The notes: generated by a model not told the origin, from the letters alone. A stretch of DNA of 64,000 nucleotides from DLAJ01 sp964655525 (GCA_964655525.1 CAZZNE010000014.1:37043-101042); one strand, 5' to 3'. Numbered from the stretch's first letter, positions 18,059-27,116 are shown. Program-made: numbers and translations.

Positions 18059-19777
18059 TCAATGAAATAGTGCCCATCCCATAGGAGCAAGTTCCTGTCC
18101 CGAAAGCCCTTCCTGCCATAAAATCCGTTCTGCGCCTTCAAAGTCCGGCAGGCGGGCGGCAGTCTCACTCACGTTCATTGCAATGATGATTTTATCAGAA
18201 TCCGTTTCCCTTGCATAGAGGTACAGACCGCTGCCCGGTTCGGCGTGTACGGTACGATATTCCCCCTGTCTGAGCGCCGTGTGATCCCTGCGCGTCCAGA
18301 TTGCTTTTTTGAAAAAAGAAAACAGTCCGTCCTCTTTCTTATCCCACTTCATCGGCGCACGGTACGCTTCCTCCGATAGTCCGCTGATCCCTTTTTCGTC
18401 CCCGTAAAAAACGGAGGGAATTCCCGGAAACGTCATCTGGAACAATACTGCCAGCTTATAACGCCGCTCGTCGCCTCCGCACAGGGACAGAAAACGGCTC
18501 ACATCATGGCTGTCCAAAAGATTTAACTGCGCGTATACGCTCTGTTGGCGATACCGCATCCTCATATTCGTCACTCTGCCGTCAAACTCGTAGGCATCAA
18601 TGCTTCCCTCTGCAAAAAAACGACGACAATGCTTTCTGAAATCATAATTCATCGTGGAGTCGAATTTTTTGCCGTCAAGCCAGTGGCGTGCCGTTTCCCA
18701 AACCTCGCCGATCAGAATGGCGTCGGGATTGACCTCCTTTGCCGCACGATAAAAACTTTCCCAAAATGCATCGTTGATCTCGCTTGCGACATCGAGCCGC
18801 CAGCCGTCGATTCCGTATTCCTGCAGCCAGTGTCTGCATACCCGGCAGAAATAGTCGCGCACCTCGGGATTTTGGGTATTGAGCTTGGGCATCATCCGTT
18901 CATAGCCGAAGCATTCATAGCTTGGATAAATGTCGCCGTTTTCAGGTCTGATGACCGGAAATTCCAGACGGTAGAACCAATCCTTATAGCGGGAGGATGC
19001 GCCGTTATTTACCACGTCGTCAAATGCAAAAAAACGCCATCCGCAATGGTTGAAAACGCCGTCGATGATGACCCTTATTCCGTTTTCATGACAGAGCGCC
19101 ACCATATCCTTAAATTCTTCGTCCGTCCCGAAGCAGGGATCGATGTGAAAATAGTCTAACAGATCATATTTATGATATTCCCCTGCCGCAAAGATCGGAT
19201 TCACGTAAATGGCGTTAAAGCCGAGATCCTTCAGATAGGAAACATTTTCCGCAATTCCTCTGATCGTACCGCCCAATTTTCCTTTGACGGTCTCGCCGAG
19301 AAATTCTTTTTCTACCGGTTGTCCGGAAAGATATGCCTTGCCCGTTGCAAAGCTGTCCGGAAAGATATTGTAGATGATCGCGTCCTTTGCCCATGCGGGA
19401 GGGCGTACGATGTCCGCCCGATGATTGTAGGGAAGCTGATAGTACTCCGAGCGGTCGTCTACGCACTCCTCCATAAAGCAATCCCCGTAATACAGCACCC
19501 GCTCTGTCGCAGAGATCAGTTCAAAATAATAATTGATCCTCTGATAGGGATGGGTGAGCGTCGTCTCATAATAATCGAAATATTCATCCGAAGCGCACAC
19601 ATGCATTTCCTGCTCCGTAAAAATGACGGGCGTCAGCCTGCATGCACGGTCTCCGAAATGCAGAACGCACCGCGTAAGATCGCCCCTGCCGCATCGAAGC
19701 CGGATCGTCACATGTTCCTCGTCCATCCCATATGCATATTCCGACATCGGAATATGTAAAACCGCACTCCTGTTCAT
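18059..19777 (-). CDS. GH13 alpha-glucosidic hydrolase (neopullulanase/cyclomaltodextrinase type)
   Basis: A 572-aa enzyme with an N-terminal CBM34-like domain (about residues 1-115) and a GH13 barrel. Conserved regions are seen: VIIDGVFNHCG (I), DGWRLDVASEI with the nucleophile Asp (II), ILIGEVWE with the acid Glu (III) and LLDSHDVSR with the third Asp (IV). The N-terminal module and MPKLNTQNPEVRDYF segment fit the GH13_20 group that cuts maltodextrins, cyclodextrins or pullulan inside the cell. There is no signal peptide, matching intracellular breakdown of imported oligosaccharides. ATG at 19777 has AAGGAGAG close upstream. It follows the second permease by 51 nt. Confidence 0.92.
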   Translation of the reverse strand: MNRSAVLHIPMSEYAYGMDEEHVTIRLRCGRGDLTRCVLHFGDRACRLTPVIFTEQEMHVCASDEYFDYYETTLTHPYQRINYYFELISATERVLYYGDCFMEECVDDRSEYYQLPYNHRADIVRPPAWAKDAIIYNIFPDSFATGKAYLSGQPVEKEFLGETVKGKLGGTIRGIAENVSYLKDLGFNAIYVNPIFAAGEYHKYDLLDYFHIDPCFGTDEEFKDMVALCHENGIRVIIDGVFNHCGWRFFAFDDVVNNGASSRYKDWFYRLEFPVIRPENGDIYPSYECFGYERMMPKLNTQNPEVRDYFCRVCRHWLQEYGIDGWRLDVASEINDAFWESFYRAAKEVNPDAILIGEVWETARHWLDGKKFDSTMNYDFRKHCRRFFAEGSIDAYEFDGRVTNMRMRYRQQSVYAQLNLLDSHDVSRFLSLCGGDERRYKLAVLFQMTFPGIPSVFYGDEKGISGLSEEAYRAPMKWDKKEDGLFSFFKKAIWTRRDHTALRQGEYRTVHAEPGSGLYLYARETDSDKIIIAMNVSETAARLPDFEGAERILWQEGLSGQELAPMGWALFH

Positions 19778-19828
19778 ATTGTCTCTCCTTGTTTCTCTGG
19801 AATATCCCATACGCTACTTATAGGAAAT

Positions 19829-20671
19829 TTACCCCTTTACCCCGCCTGAGGTCAGTCCCGACGTCATATTTTTCTGCAAGGCAAAAAAGATGATCAATAT
19901 CGGCAGGGATACCAAAAGCGAGGCCGCCGAAAACACGGGCCAGCTTCCGCTTGTTTCGTTTGCCTGCAGCGAGTATAAGCCCGCAGCCAGTGTGTAGGTA
20001 CTTTCTCCGGTCATAAAGTTGATAGAAAAAATATACTCGTTCCACACATAGATCAGGACCATCATTGCCGTGACCGCGATCGTCGGCTTTGCAAGCGGCA
20101 GAATAATGCGCAGTACGATCCGAAGCGGTCCTGCGCCGTCAATCTTAGCGGCCTCCTCAAGCTCAACAGGGATCGTGTCAAAATAGCCCTTCATATTCCA
20201 CAGTGCAAACACTGCCATCGTTCCGGTATACACGATGATCAGTCCCGTTCTTGTGTTGATCAGTCCCATCGGGCTCAAAAGCTTGTATAGCGCCGTCATG
20301 GACAACAGCGAGGGAAACGCATACAGCAGGATCAATAATTGCAGGATCGCTTTCCTTCCGGGAAATCTTCTTCTGGAAAAAATATACGCTGCCGGAATGC
20401 CTGTGCCGAGCGCGATCACAACCGTGGAGACGGCGAGTACCATGCTGTTCTTAAACCAGAGAACGACAGGTTCCTCCGTAAATACCCGGCGATAATTTGC
20501 GATTGTCACTTTTCGCGGTATAAAAGAAAAATCAGAGCCAAGCAGGCTGTTCTGCTCATTGATCGAGACGGAAAACGCGTACAGGATCGGAATGAACGTT
20601 ACAAAGCATACAAGGATCAGGATCAGATTCACGAGCGTCAGCTTTAATCGTTGTTTTCCTTTTCGATGCAT
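19829..20671 (-). CDS. MalG-like sugar ABC transporter permease
   Basis: A 280-aa inner-membrane permease with six predicted helices. The ATPase-coupling EAA loop reads EEAAKIDGAGPLRIVLRIILPLAKP, placing it in the CUT1 MalG group. With the MalF-like partner it forms the channel for maltodextrin-type sugars. It starts 1 nt after the malF-like stop and ends 51 nt before the GH13 gene. The stop lies beside one of the AATTTCCTATAA motifs. Confidence 0.93.
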   Translation of the reverse strand: MHRKGKQRLKLTLVNLILILVCFVTFIPILYAFSVSINEQNSLLGSDFSFIPRKVTIANYRRVFTEEPVVLWFKNSMVLAVSTVVIALGTGIPAAYIFSRRRFPGRKAILQLLILLYAFPSLLSMTALYKLLSPMGLINTRTGLIIVYTGTMAVFALWNMKGYFDTIPVELEEAAKIDGAGPLRIVLRIILPLAKPTIAVTAMMVLIYVWNEYIFSINFMTGESTYTLAAGLYSLQANETSGSWPVFSAASLLVSLPILIIFFALQKNMTSGLTSGGVKG

Positions 20672-20672
20672 G

Positions 20673-21578
20673 TTAAGATTCCTCCTTTGGCTTCATGTGA
20701 ATGACATAAGAGAACAGGATCAGGATGACGAAAATGATCATGGATACCGCCGAGCTGTAACCGTAATTATTGGTGATAAAGGCGTTCTCGTATGCATAAG
20801 TCAAAATCGTATGGATATGGGCGCCCGTCTTTGCGCCTGCCTGTTGGGTTAAAAGATAAATAACGTCAAACTGCTTAAAGGTCGTAAATATCGTGATTAC
20901 GACTGACGGCGCGATGATCGGCCGGATTGCCGGGATCGTGATATACCGCGTCCGCTGCAGCCACCCTGCGCCGTCTAAGAGGGCGCTCTCATAATAGCTT
21001 TGATCAACGCTCTGCAGAGCGCCGTCGATGATCGTGATCATAAAGGGCAGTGCAAGCCACAGATTGACGATCGTACAGCAGAGAAATGCCGATGCGTCGC
21101 CTGCCAGCCATCTGACGGGAGAGAAACCAAGTTTTTCCATCCACTGGTTCAATAAGCCGAACTGGGAATTGAACATACCGGTTTTCCACAGCAGGATGGA
21201 TACATAGCCCGGCATTGCCCACGGAACGATCAACAGTGTCCGGTAACAGTTCCGCAGTCGTAAGCCCTTTGTGTTCAAGAGGTTTGCCAGCAGGTAAGCG
21301 ATGACAAGCTGTAAGATCATATTTGCCACCGTCCAGACGATCGTTAAGAGAAGCGCCGAGAGAAAACCGCTGTCAAACACGAGCAGCGCTTCCTGATAGT
21401 TGCGAAGCCCGATCACATCATAGGTAAACCAATGGTACACATTCATATTCGTCAGGGAAATATATCCCGTATAAAGGATGGGGAATATGACGATCAGGCA
21501 GATCAGGATCAGGGAGGGCGCCGACCATAAATAAGAGATCAGGGTTCCGTATTTTTTTCTTGTGTTTGCTTTTTTCAT
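20673..21578 (-). CDS. MalF-like sugar ABC transporter permease
   Basis: A 301-aa CUT1 permease. The EAA-type loop reads YYESALLDGAGWLQRTRYITIPAIRP. Six helices are apparent, the first near residues 15-38. ATG at 21578 has TGAGGT upstream and is chosen over the ATG at 21590, which overlaps the previous gene's stop. It works with the MalG-like protein and the lipoprotein receptor encoded just upstream. Confidence 0.92.
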   Translation of the reverse strand: MKKANTRKKYGTLISYLWSAPSLILICLIVIFPILYTGYISLTNMNVYHWFTYDVIGLRNYQEALLVFDSGFLSALLLTIVWTVANMILQLVIAYLLANLLNTKGLRLRNCYRTLLIVPWAMPGYVSILLWKTGMFNSQFGLLNQWMEKLGFSPVRWLAGDASAFLCCTIVNLWLALPFMITIIDGALQSVDQSYYESALLDGAGWLQRTRYITIPAIRPIIAPSVVITIFTTFKQFDVIYLLTQQAGAKTGAHIHTILTYAYENAFITNNYGYSSAVSMIIFVILILFSYVIHMKPKEES

Positions 21579-21586
21579 AAGATACC

Positions 21587-22807
21587 TCACTGCATCTTCC
21601 GGATAAGATCCTCCGCCTTTTTCTGTGCGTCCTCGCAGCTCGCGGTGACATCCTGACCACTCATATTAATGTTGACTAACAGATCGGCGACGACCGTCCA
21701 CATGATATCCATTTCCGGACGGTTGGGCATCGGAATCGTATGTTCCGCCGTTTCCCGCATTGCCATTACCACGTCGTCAGCGGTGACGTCTTCATTTTCA
21801 TAGCAGGCCTCCACTGCAGGCGCGCAGCCGCTCACTTTCGCGAGCGCAATGCCGACCTCCGGATCCATCAGCGCCTCCAAAATACGTGTTACCGCTTCTG
21901 TTTTGTTTTCCGCTGCGTACCGTAACACCTGTACGCCCTGCACGCCCATATACGGGGAAATTGGAAGAGAGGTCTCATCGATGACAGGCATGGGAGCGAT
22001 CCCTAAATCCATTCCTGCCGCCCGTGCGGACGATACCAGCCACGGTCCGCCGATCGTTGCATGGGCCTTGCCCTCCTGAAAAAGCGTATTGACCGTTGCA
22101 TATTCACTTTCTCCGGGCATCCATTCCACAAATTTTTTGTGATACTCCATGGCCGCGATCGTCTCCGGTAAATGTAAGCCCACATCCCCGTTCTCGTTTA
22201 AGATATAGCCGCCGAAGCCGTGAATCCAGCCTGCACTATAGTACGCGGTGCTGTGCTGTTCCACAAAACCGTAATGCCCACCCCGCGTTTTTTGTTCCAT
22301 ATAGGCATATAATTCCTCCGTCGTCTGCGGTACCTGATCGTCCGCCATATAGAGGCGGTTATACATAAAAAGCAATGTCTCGAAGTAGATCGGAAGCTGA
22401 TATAACTCTCCCTTATAGGTCGCTGCGTCCAGGGTCATTCCCACATAAGAAGAAGTTAATGTCTCACGGTCGATCAGATCGGTGATCGGTGCGAGGATTC
22501 CCATCTCCGCATAAACGCCAATCTTGTCATGGGCAAAAAAGTACATATCCGGCGCTGCGTTCGGATCGTTTCCGACCATCTTTAACGCTTCCGTCAGATT
22601 GCTCTTATATTCAAGCTGCACGACAACGTCGGGTACGAGCCGTTCCAGTTCTGTAAGCAGCGCTGACGACACGGCATCTTCCTTGTCATGCCAGATCACA
22701 ATGGTATTTTTCTCTTCCTCTGTCAAAGTCTTGCCGCGCGCGCCGCAGCCGCACAACAGTCCGATTGACAGGGTGAGGGATAATAGTAGGGAAAGGATTT
22801 TTTTCAT
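21587..22807 (-). CDS. Sugar-binding lipoprotein (MalE-like, CUT1)
   Basis: A 406-aa extracellular solute-binding protein. It begins with a lipoprotein signal (MKKILSLLLSLTLSIGLLCGCG), the mature protein starting at the second Cys. Family 1 SBP features are seen: TIVIWHDKEDAVSSALLTEL, a hinge near YELPIYFETLLFMYNRLY-like residues 145-165, and EGKAHATIGGPWL. In this operon it should deliver maltodextrins to MalFG. ATG at 22807 is preceded by GAGG about 8 nt away. A 12-bp hairpin separates it from the starch-binding gene upstream. Confidence 0.92.
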   Translation of the reverse strand: MKKILSLLLSLTLSIGLLCGCGARGKTLTEEEKNTIVIWHDKEDAVSSALLTELERLVPDVVVQLEYKSNLTEALKMVGNDPNAAPDMYFFAHDKIGVYAEMGILAPITDLIDRETLTSSYVGMTLDAATYKGELYQLPIYFETLLFMYNRLYMADDQVPQTTEELYAYMEQKTRGGHYGFVEQHSTAYYSAGWIHGFGGYILNENGDVGLHLPETIAAMEYHKKFVEWMPGESEYATVNTLFQEGKAHATIGGPWLVSSARAAGMDLGIAPMPVIDETSLPISPYMGVQGVQVLRYAAENKTEAVTRILEALMDPEVGIALAKVSGCAPAVEACYENEDVTADDVVMAMRETAEHTIPMPNRPEMDIMWTVVADLLVNINMSGQDVTASCEDAQKKAEDLIRKMQ

Positions 22808-22821
22808 AATCATACCTCTTG

Positions 22822-22848
22822 TGCATGGCAGGCTGTGCCTGCCATGCA
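22822..22848 (-). promoter_or_regulatory. Intercistronic 12-bp hairpin before the sugar-binding lipoprotein gene
   Basis: A perfect TGCATGGCAGGC / GCCTGCCATGCA stem with a 3-nt loop lies between the starch-binding-module gene and the malE-like gene. It has no T-run, so it is better read as an mRNA-processing or stabilising hairpin than a full terminator. Such hairpins often raise the level of binding-protein mRNA over that of the permeases. Confidence 0.6.
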
Positions 22849-22866
22849 TGTTTGTGCGATGGGAAA

Positions 22867-24123
22867 CTAGTTCTTTTTCTTAATCTTTGCGATCACACCG
22901 GCAATGACTGCGACGATAGCGACGCAGATGACCGCGATCAGTGCGATGATTCCCGCGCTTACGCCCGATTTTTCCGTATCCGGTACGGGGGTGCTTTCGG
23001 TCTGTCCGGCATTGTTGTCCGCGTTTGGTGTATCGGTCTGCCCGGCATCCTCCGTTGTATCCGGTGTGGATTCGTCATCGCTGTTTCCGGTTTCCGCTGT
23101 CTGCGCATCATCCGCGCTGCCCGTTCCCTCCGGTTTTTCGTAAAATACCTCATATTCTTCGGCTCCGGTCACGACGAGCCAGATATCTTTGCCGGTTTCC
23201 ACCGAGATATCCACCGTCTGTACGCTTCCCTCATTACCGTTGACGATCACGGAATTCACCCATCCGGGAACGGATAAGGTCAGCCAGCCGTCCTCGCCTT
23301 CGGCGAAAGGTTCGCCCGGCCAGGATGCAAATACATTCGTGCCGTCGGGAGCCGACCATGCCCATAAGCAGGGAGCGCTCCAGTCCGCAGGCGCTTTGAC
23401 GTATACGTTTACGTCCGGTGCGCTCACGGCGTTCGGATCATCGTAGGTGAAATCATAGCTGCCGTCGTCTGCGACTGTGATCCACAATTCGGCGGGATCG
23501 ATTGAAATATCCTCTGTCTGCACGGAGCCGTCATTCGCATTGATAATAATGGAATTGATCCAGATAGGCGCTTTTCCGGTGTACCAGCCGTCGTCACCCT
23601 GCTTCAATGCTGATCCCGGCCATGCCGCAAACGCATTTGTTCCGTCGGGAGCTGACCATGCCCACAGACAGGGATTTTCCCAGTTTTCCGGAACCGTTGC
23701 GTGAATGAGGAACTTCTCCACATATTTCGGGATGTCGCCGTCCGTCAGCGCATCGTAGGAAATGGACGCATTTTCCGCATCTTCTACAGTGATCCACACA
23801 TTGCCGCCCTCTAACACCAGTTCGCCTGTCTGCACGCTTCCCTCATTGGCGTTGACGATCACATGATTCGCCCAGGAAGGAATGTGAATATAATACCAGC
23901 CCTCGTTGTCCTCATATACTTCCGTCTCGCCGCCGGGCCATGCGGCAAAGGCATTATTGCCGTCCTCGTCCCATGCCCACACGCAGGGATCGCTCCAATC
24001 CCCCGGCACCTGCACGAAAACAACTTCCCTTTCTTCTTCTGCCCTTACCTGTGCAGGTGAAAAAAGCATAAACGCCATCACGGACAAAAACAAAAATGCC
24101 GCGATTTTTTTCATGACTTTCAT
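22867..24123 (-). CDS. Membrane-anchored protein with three CBM26-like starch-binding modules
   Basis: This 418-aa surface protein has a signal peptide (residues 1-28), three repeated modules (about 32-125, 137-225, 237-330) and an acidic Thr/Asp/Gly-rich linker. A C-terminal helix (about 390-413) and a KIKKKN tail follow. Each module has a WxxPCLWAW-type strand, AWPG or SWPG, a GWY/GWL segment, a VIVNANEGSVQT-type strand and WITV. This resembles the starch-binding CBM26 fold, whose aromatic residues stack on alpha-glucans. With no enzyme domain, it probably holds starch or maltodextrin at the cell surface for capture by the binding lipoprotein 60 nt downstream. Start has AAGGAGG at a good distance. 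Confidence 0.85.
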   Translation of the reverse strand: MKVMKKIAAFLFLSVMAFMLFSPAQVRAEEEREVVFVQVPGDWSDPCVWAWDEDGNNAFAAWPGGETEVYEDNEGWYYIHIPSWANHVIVNANEGSVQTGELVLEGGNVWITVEDAENASISYDALTDGDIPKYVEKFLIHATVPENWENPCLWAWSAPDGTNAFAAWPGSALKQGDDGWYTGKAPIWINSIIINANDGSVQTEDISIDPAELWITVADDGSYDFTYDDPNAVSAPDVNVYVKAPADWSAPCLWAWSAPDGTNVFASWPGEPFAEGEDGWLTLSVPGWVNSVIVNGNEGSVQTVDISVETGKDIWLVVTGAEEYEVFYEKPEGTGSADDAQTAETGNSDDESTPDTTEDAGQTDTPNADNNAGQTESTPVPDTEKSGVSAGIIALIAVICVAIVAVIAGVIAKIKKKN

Positions 24124-24148
24124 AATAATCCTCCTTTTCAGTTGATGA

Positions 24149-24168
24149 CTTTCCGTTTACAAGGAAAG
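24149..24168. promoter_or_regulatory. Inverted repeat upstream of the starch-binding operon
   Basis: CTTTCC and GGAAAG flank 8 nt, 26 bp before the start of the first operon gene. On the coding strand the core contains TTGTAAACG, one half of a typical LacI-type operator, so it may be the binding site of the locus LacI protein. The other half-site is not conserved. Confidence 0.35.
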
Positions 24169-24416
24169 CATATCATTGCGGTTTTGTTACGGCAATTCCA
24201 AATTGGGTAATCGGTTTCTTTGATTTTTGCACTATTTTCACAAGAATAAACCGTGGATATTTGTGTAAAAACGATATTTTTATGGGCAGTTTTACCAAAT
24301 GAGAAAAACTTTGTGAAAAATTCACAATGAAGTTTCCTTCAGTTTCCGAAAAAATAAAGAGGATTCCGGAGGAAAGGAGACGTGAGACTTCCGTACGACG
24401 CAAGCGGCGGAATGAC

Positions 24417-24446
24417 TTGACAGAAGCAATCGCGAAAGTATATGAT
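24417..24446 (+). promoter_or_regulatory. Sigma-A promoter for the S51 peptidase gene
   Basis: TTGACA (24417-24422), an 18-bp spacer and TATGAT (24441-24446). It would start a leader of about 100 nt that holds three hairpins. Confidence 0.65.
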
Positions 24447-24452
24447 AAAAAA

Positions 24453-24532
24453 GAGTTTGCGGAACGCAGACTCTAGGATTAAGAGAAATCCTAGAAGTTC
24501 TAGAAGTTAAAAAAGCTGTGCAGGGCGCAGCT
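24453..24532 (+). promoter_or_regulatory. Structured 5' leader with three successive hairpins
   Basis: Hairpin 1 (24453-24473) pairs GAGTTTGCG with CGCAGACTC; hairpin 2 (24473-24494) pairs CTAGGATT with AATCCTAG; hairpin 3 (24514-24532) pairs AGCTGTGC with GCGCAGCT and is followed by CTTTC. A 9-bp direct repeat CTAGAAGTT lies at 24491-24508. The rest of 24124-24416 is AT-rich without a gene. No known riboswitch class was recognised. Confidence 0.5.
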
Positions 24533-24555
24533 CTTTCAGGATAGAGAGGTGCATC

Positions 24556-25305
24556 ATGAGAGTGTTTTTAACAAGCTCCCCGGGCGGATCCTATCAGGAT
24601 AAGGTCGGCGTGCGCATTCCGTGTGAGTTGGATAATTCTAATGAGTTTGTTGCGAATCTGAAAAAATACTGGCCGAATGAAGCGAGGGGATTGATCATTG
24701 CAGCGACTCCTGATAATGCGGTCACAAATGACAGTTTAAGGAGTCAGATTCCCGAATCATTCTGGCTGTCCGGACTGCCGTTTCGGAATTTGGAGGTCTG
24801 CGATGCGCGAAACGAAAGTCAGATACGGCGCCTTGTGTCTGACAGCAATGTCATTATTTTGGCGGGAGGGCATGTGCCGACGCAGAATCAGTTTTTTTGG
24901 CGCATTCATTTGAAGGAGCACCTGCATGAGTATATGGGCATGATCATCGGCATCTCCGCCGGAAGCATGAACAGCGCAAGCATTGTCTATGCGCAGCCGG
25001 AGGAGGAGGGCGAGGCGGTCGATCCGCATTATGAGCGCTACTTAGACGGACTGGGACTGACCGATGTCCGGATACTGCCGCATTATCAGTATTATAGGGG
25101 ACTGAAGCTGGACGGAAAACGGATATTTGAGGATATATGTATTCCTGACAGTCATGTCAGATCGTTTTATGCGCTGGTGGATGGCTCCTATCTTTTCATT
25201 GATAAGGACGGAAGCACCACGCTGTATGGCGAGGCTTATTTGTTGGAGGACGGATTTGAGAAGAAGGTCTGTGAACGTGACCAAAAGATCAGGATACTGG
25301 GATAA
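24556..25305 (+). CDS. Peptidase S51 family protein (dipeptidase E-like)
   Basis: A 249-aa cytoplasmic protein of the S51 fold. The nucleophile-elbow motif is seen in MIIGISAGSMNSA (Ser near residue 139), preceded by VIILAGGHVPTQNQFF, the glycine-rich strand of the family, and followed by GLGLTDVRILPHYQYYRG with the likely catalytic His. S51 enzymes include aspartyl dipeptidase PepE and cyanophycinase; the exact substrate cannot be told here. The start follows GAGAGG. The gene ends at a strong terminator. Confidence 0.85.
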   Translation: MRVFLTSSPGGSYQDKVGVRIPCELDNSNEFVANLKKYWPNEARGLIIAATPDNAVTNDSLRSQIPESFWLSGLPFRNLEVCDARNESQIRRLVSDSNVIILAGGHVPTQNQFFWRIHLKEHLHEYMGMIIGISAGSMNSASIVYAQPEEEGEAVDPHYERYLDGLGLTDVRILPHYQYYRGLKLDGKRIFEDICIPDSHVRSFYALVDGSYLFIDKDGSTTLYGEAYLLEDGFEKKVCERDQKIRILG

Positions 25306-25315
25306 AGAAGCATTG

Positions 25316-25346
25316 AAAAGAGGGCGTCGCTGACACCCTCTTTTTT
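25316..25346. terminator. Bidirectional terminator after S51 peptidase
   Basis: A 9-bp stem AAAAGAGGG / CCCTCTTTT with an 11-nt loop and a T6 run on the plus strand, shared with the convergent lipoprotein gene. Confidence 0.85.
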
Positions 25347-26460
25347 ACGGCTCTAATAACGCCAGCAGCTCATAGACACGAGCTTTTGTCAATTCTGCCG
25401 CTTTCGTGTTTGTGATAAGCGGATAAAGCGAACCTCCCTCAACCTCGGCGCCTGCCTCTTCTACGGCCTGTTCTTTTTCGGCGATCCATTTAAGCTGTTC
25501 GTCGGTGAGTGCACGCATGGTATCCGCGTCGTTCACCCGCTTTAAGGACTTCCAAATAATATTTAACATGGAATCCCATAACTCATATAATTCCTGCGAT
25601 TTGACATTGAGATCCCCCTGAGAGAGCGTGCCGTCATTTACGAGGGCATCCTCTATGATCGCTGCCTGTTCCTCAATATATTCGACATTATATTTTAAGC
25701 TCTCCCATTCAGAATAGCTTGAAAAACCTTCCGCCTCCGCTTCATTATATAAGCCATAATAAGGAAGCTCCGTGTCCGTCGCGTTTTCCAGATAGTAGTA
25801 GCCGACCCACGAACGGTAACCCTCAGGAAGCTCGGCGAGCGGTGCGCCCGGCAGATAGATCAAAAGCGTTTCGGCTTCGTCCAAACCGTAGGGAGTGGTG
25901 TAGTAATATAAAGTGCCGTCCTTGATTTCACTTGTGTCCGGTTCTTTGGCATAGCTGATCGACAAGATCTGCATGGAGTAGGTATAGTCATTTACTTTTA
26001 CCGGCTGCGAGAACTGTCCGTCGAAGATACATTGATACACCGTCCCATACGGGTGGCTTTCATCATACGAACCCATGTCACTGTCATGATATTCTCCGGC
26101 GAAGGTTCCGTCCGAATGAATGGACAACTGCGTTGCCCATGCGCCCGCGCCGCTTGCAAACCAAAAGGTTAAATTCTTAAATTCAGTAAACGATAACGCG
26201 GCACCGTCTATGACCGGTTCATCCGCATCCGGCGTGTCAGAGCCTGTCCCATCCGAGTCTGCATTCCCCGCGCCGTTATCATTCACGCCCGTATCATCCG
26301 CATGATCGGCGTTCCCATGATCCGCATTCAGTGCGTCATCTTCTTCAATGATAATGGGAATGTCGGTGGTTCCGGGACTTACGATTTCCGTATTTCCGCA
26401 GCCGCAGACGCAAAACACCATACATCCGGCGGTCATCAGGGCGATCTTCGCTTTTCTCAT
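25345..26460 (-). CDS. Lipoprotein with C-terminal LprI-like domain
   Basis: A 371-aa predicted lipoprotein: signal MRKAKIALMTAGCMVFCVCGCG, then a low-complexity Asp/Asn/Gly linker (about residues 38-85). A beta-rich domain follows (about 90-230), with LWFA/TFAGEYHDSDMG-like strands. The C-terminal domain (about 265-370) has LNIIWKSLKRV, LTDEQLKWIAEKEQAVEEAGAE and NTKAAELTKARVYELLALL, the hallmarks of LprI/DUF1311 proteins. Some of these inhibit lysozyme. A role in envelope protection is possible but unproven. The gene is monocistronic and diverges from BlaI copy 2. Confidence 0.75.
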   Translation of the reverse strand: MRKAKIALMTAGCMVFCVCGCGNTEIVSPGTTDIPIIIEEDDALNADHGNADHADDTGVNDNGAGNADSDGTGSDTPDADEPVIDGAALSFTEFKNLTFWFASGAGAWATQLSIHSDGTFAGEYHDSDMGSYDESHPYGTVYQCIFDGQFSQPVKVNDYTYSMQILSISYAKEPDTSEIKDGTLYYYTTPYGLDEAETLLIYLPGAPLAELPEGYRSWVGYYYLENATDTELPYYGLYNEAEAEGFSSYSEWESLKYNVEYIEEQAAIIEDALVNDGTLSQGDLNVKSQELYELWDSMLNIIWKSLKRVNDADTMRALTDEQLKWIAEKEQAVEEAGAEVEGGSLYPLITNTKAAELTKARVYELLALLEP

Positions 26461-26596
26461 GTTTGTATTTCCCCTCTTTATAAAAGTATGAAACCGATGG
26501 AATCTGCTTATATAGACGTTTGGTAACGGCGGGAAGTTTCATGGAAAAAAGGATTTTCAACAAGTAAAAAAAGAAAAATAAATGGTAAAATATGGG

Positions 26597-26648
26597 TTGA
26601 CAAGAGTGTCTATTAATGATAGACTCAAAGTGTCTATTAAAGATAGAC
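26597..26648 (+). promoter_or_regulatory. Promoter and double operator for BlaI/BlaR1 copy 2
   Basis: A promoter TTGACA-N17-TAGACT (26597-26625) is overlapped by the palindrome GTCTATTAATGATAGAC (26608-26624), with a second copy GTCTATTAAAGATAGAC at 26632-26648. The 24-bp spacing and position over the -10 suggest repression by the BlaI-type protein encoded at 26754. Confidence 0.85.
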
Positions 26649-26753
26649 AAATCACGTGATGGAATTTTTTAGAGTTTTAATATGCAGGAATTCACAAGAT
26701 GTACTGCGATTGTTGAAATGATTTGATGAGATGACTGACAGGAGAAGACGGAA

Positions 26754-27116
26754 ATGACGGATTACAAGCTGGGGGCGGTAGAATCGAGGTTTGCGGATAT
26801 TGTGTGGGAGCATGAACCGTTATCGACCGGAGAGCTGGTGAAGCTGTGCAATGAGGAGCTTCAGTGGAAACGGACGACGACCTATACGGTGTTAAAAAAG
26901 CTGAGTGAACACGGTTTTTTTCATATGGAAAATAAGACCGTGACAGCGTTGATCTCAAAAGAAAATTATTATGGTTCCCAGAGCGAACGGTTTGTACGTG
27001 AGACCTTTGACGGTTCCCTGCCCGCTTTTATTGCCGCATTTACAAAGCAGAGGGCACTGAGCGAGGAGGAGATTGCCGAGATTCGCAGAATGATCGACGG
27101 GGAGGGGGAGAAATGA
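26754..27116 (+). CDS. BlaI/MecI-family repressor (copy 2)
   Basis: A 120-aa winged-helix repressor with the family pattern VESRFADIVWEHEPLSTGELVKLCNEELQWKRTTTYTVLKKL and a C-terminal dimerisation region ending RRMIDGEGEK. It should bind the two palindromes over its promoter. Its stop overlaps the BlaR1-like start by 4 nt (ATGA). It is more like copy 3 than copy 1: both share an HEP(L/V)S(T/S) segment and a C-terminal AE(I/V)AE(I/M)RR(M/L)ID motif. Confidence 0.93.
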   Translation: MTDYKLGAVESRFADIVWEHEPLSTGELVKLCNEELQWKRTTTYTVLKKLSEHGFFHMENKTVTALISKENYYGSQSERFVRETFDGSLPAFIAAFTKQRALSEEEIAEIRRMIDGEGEK

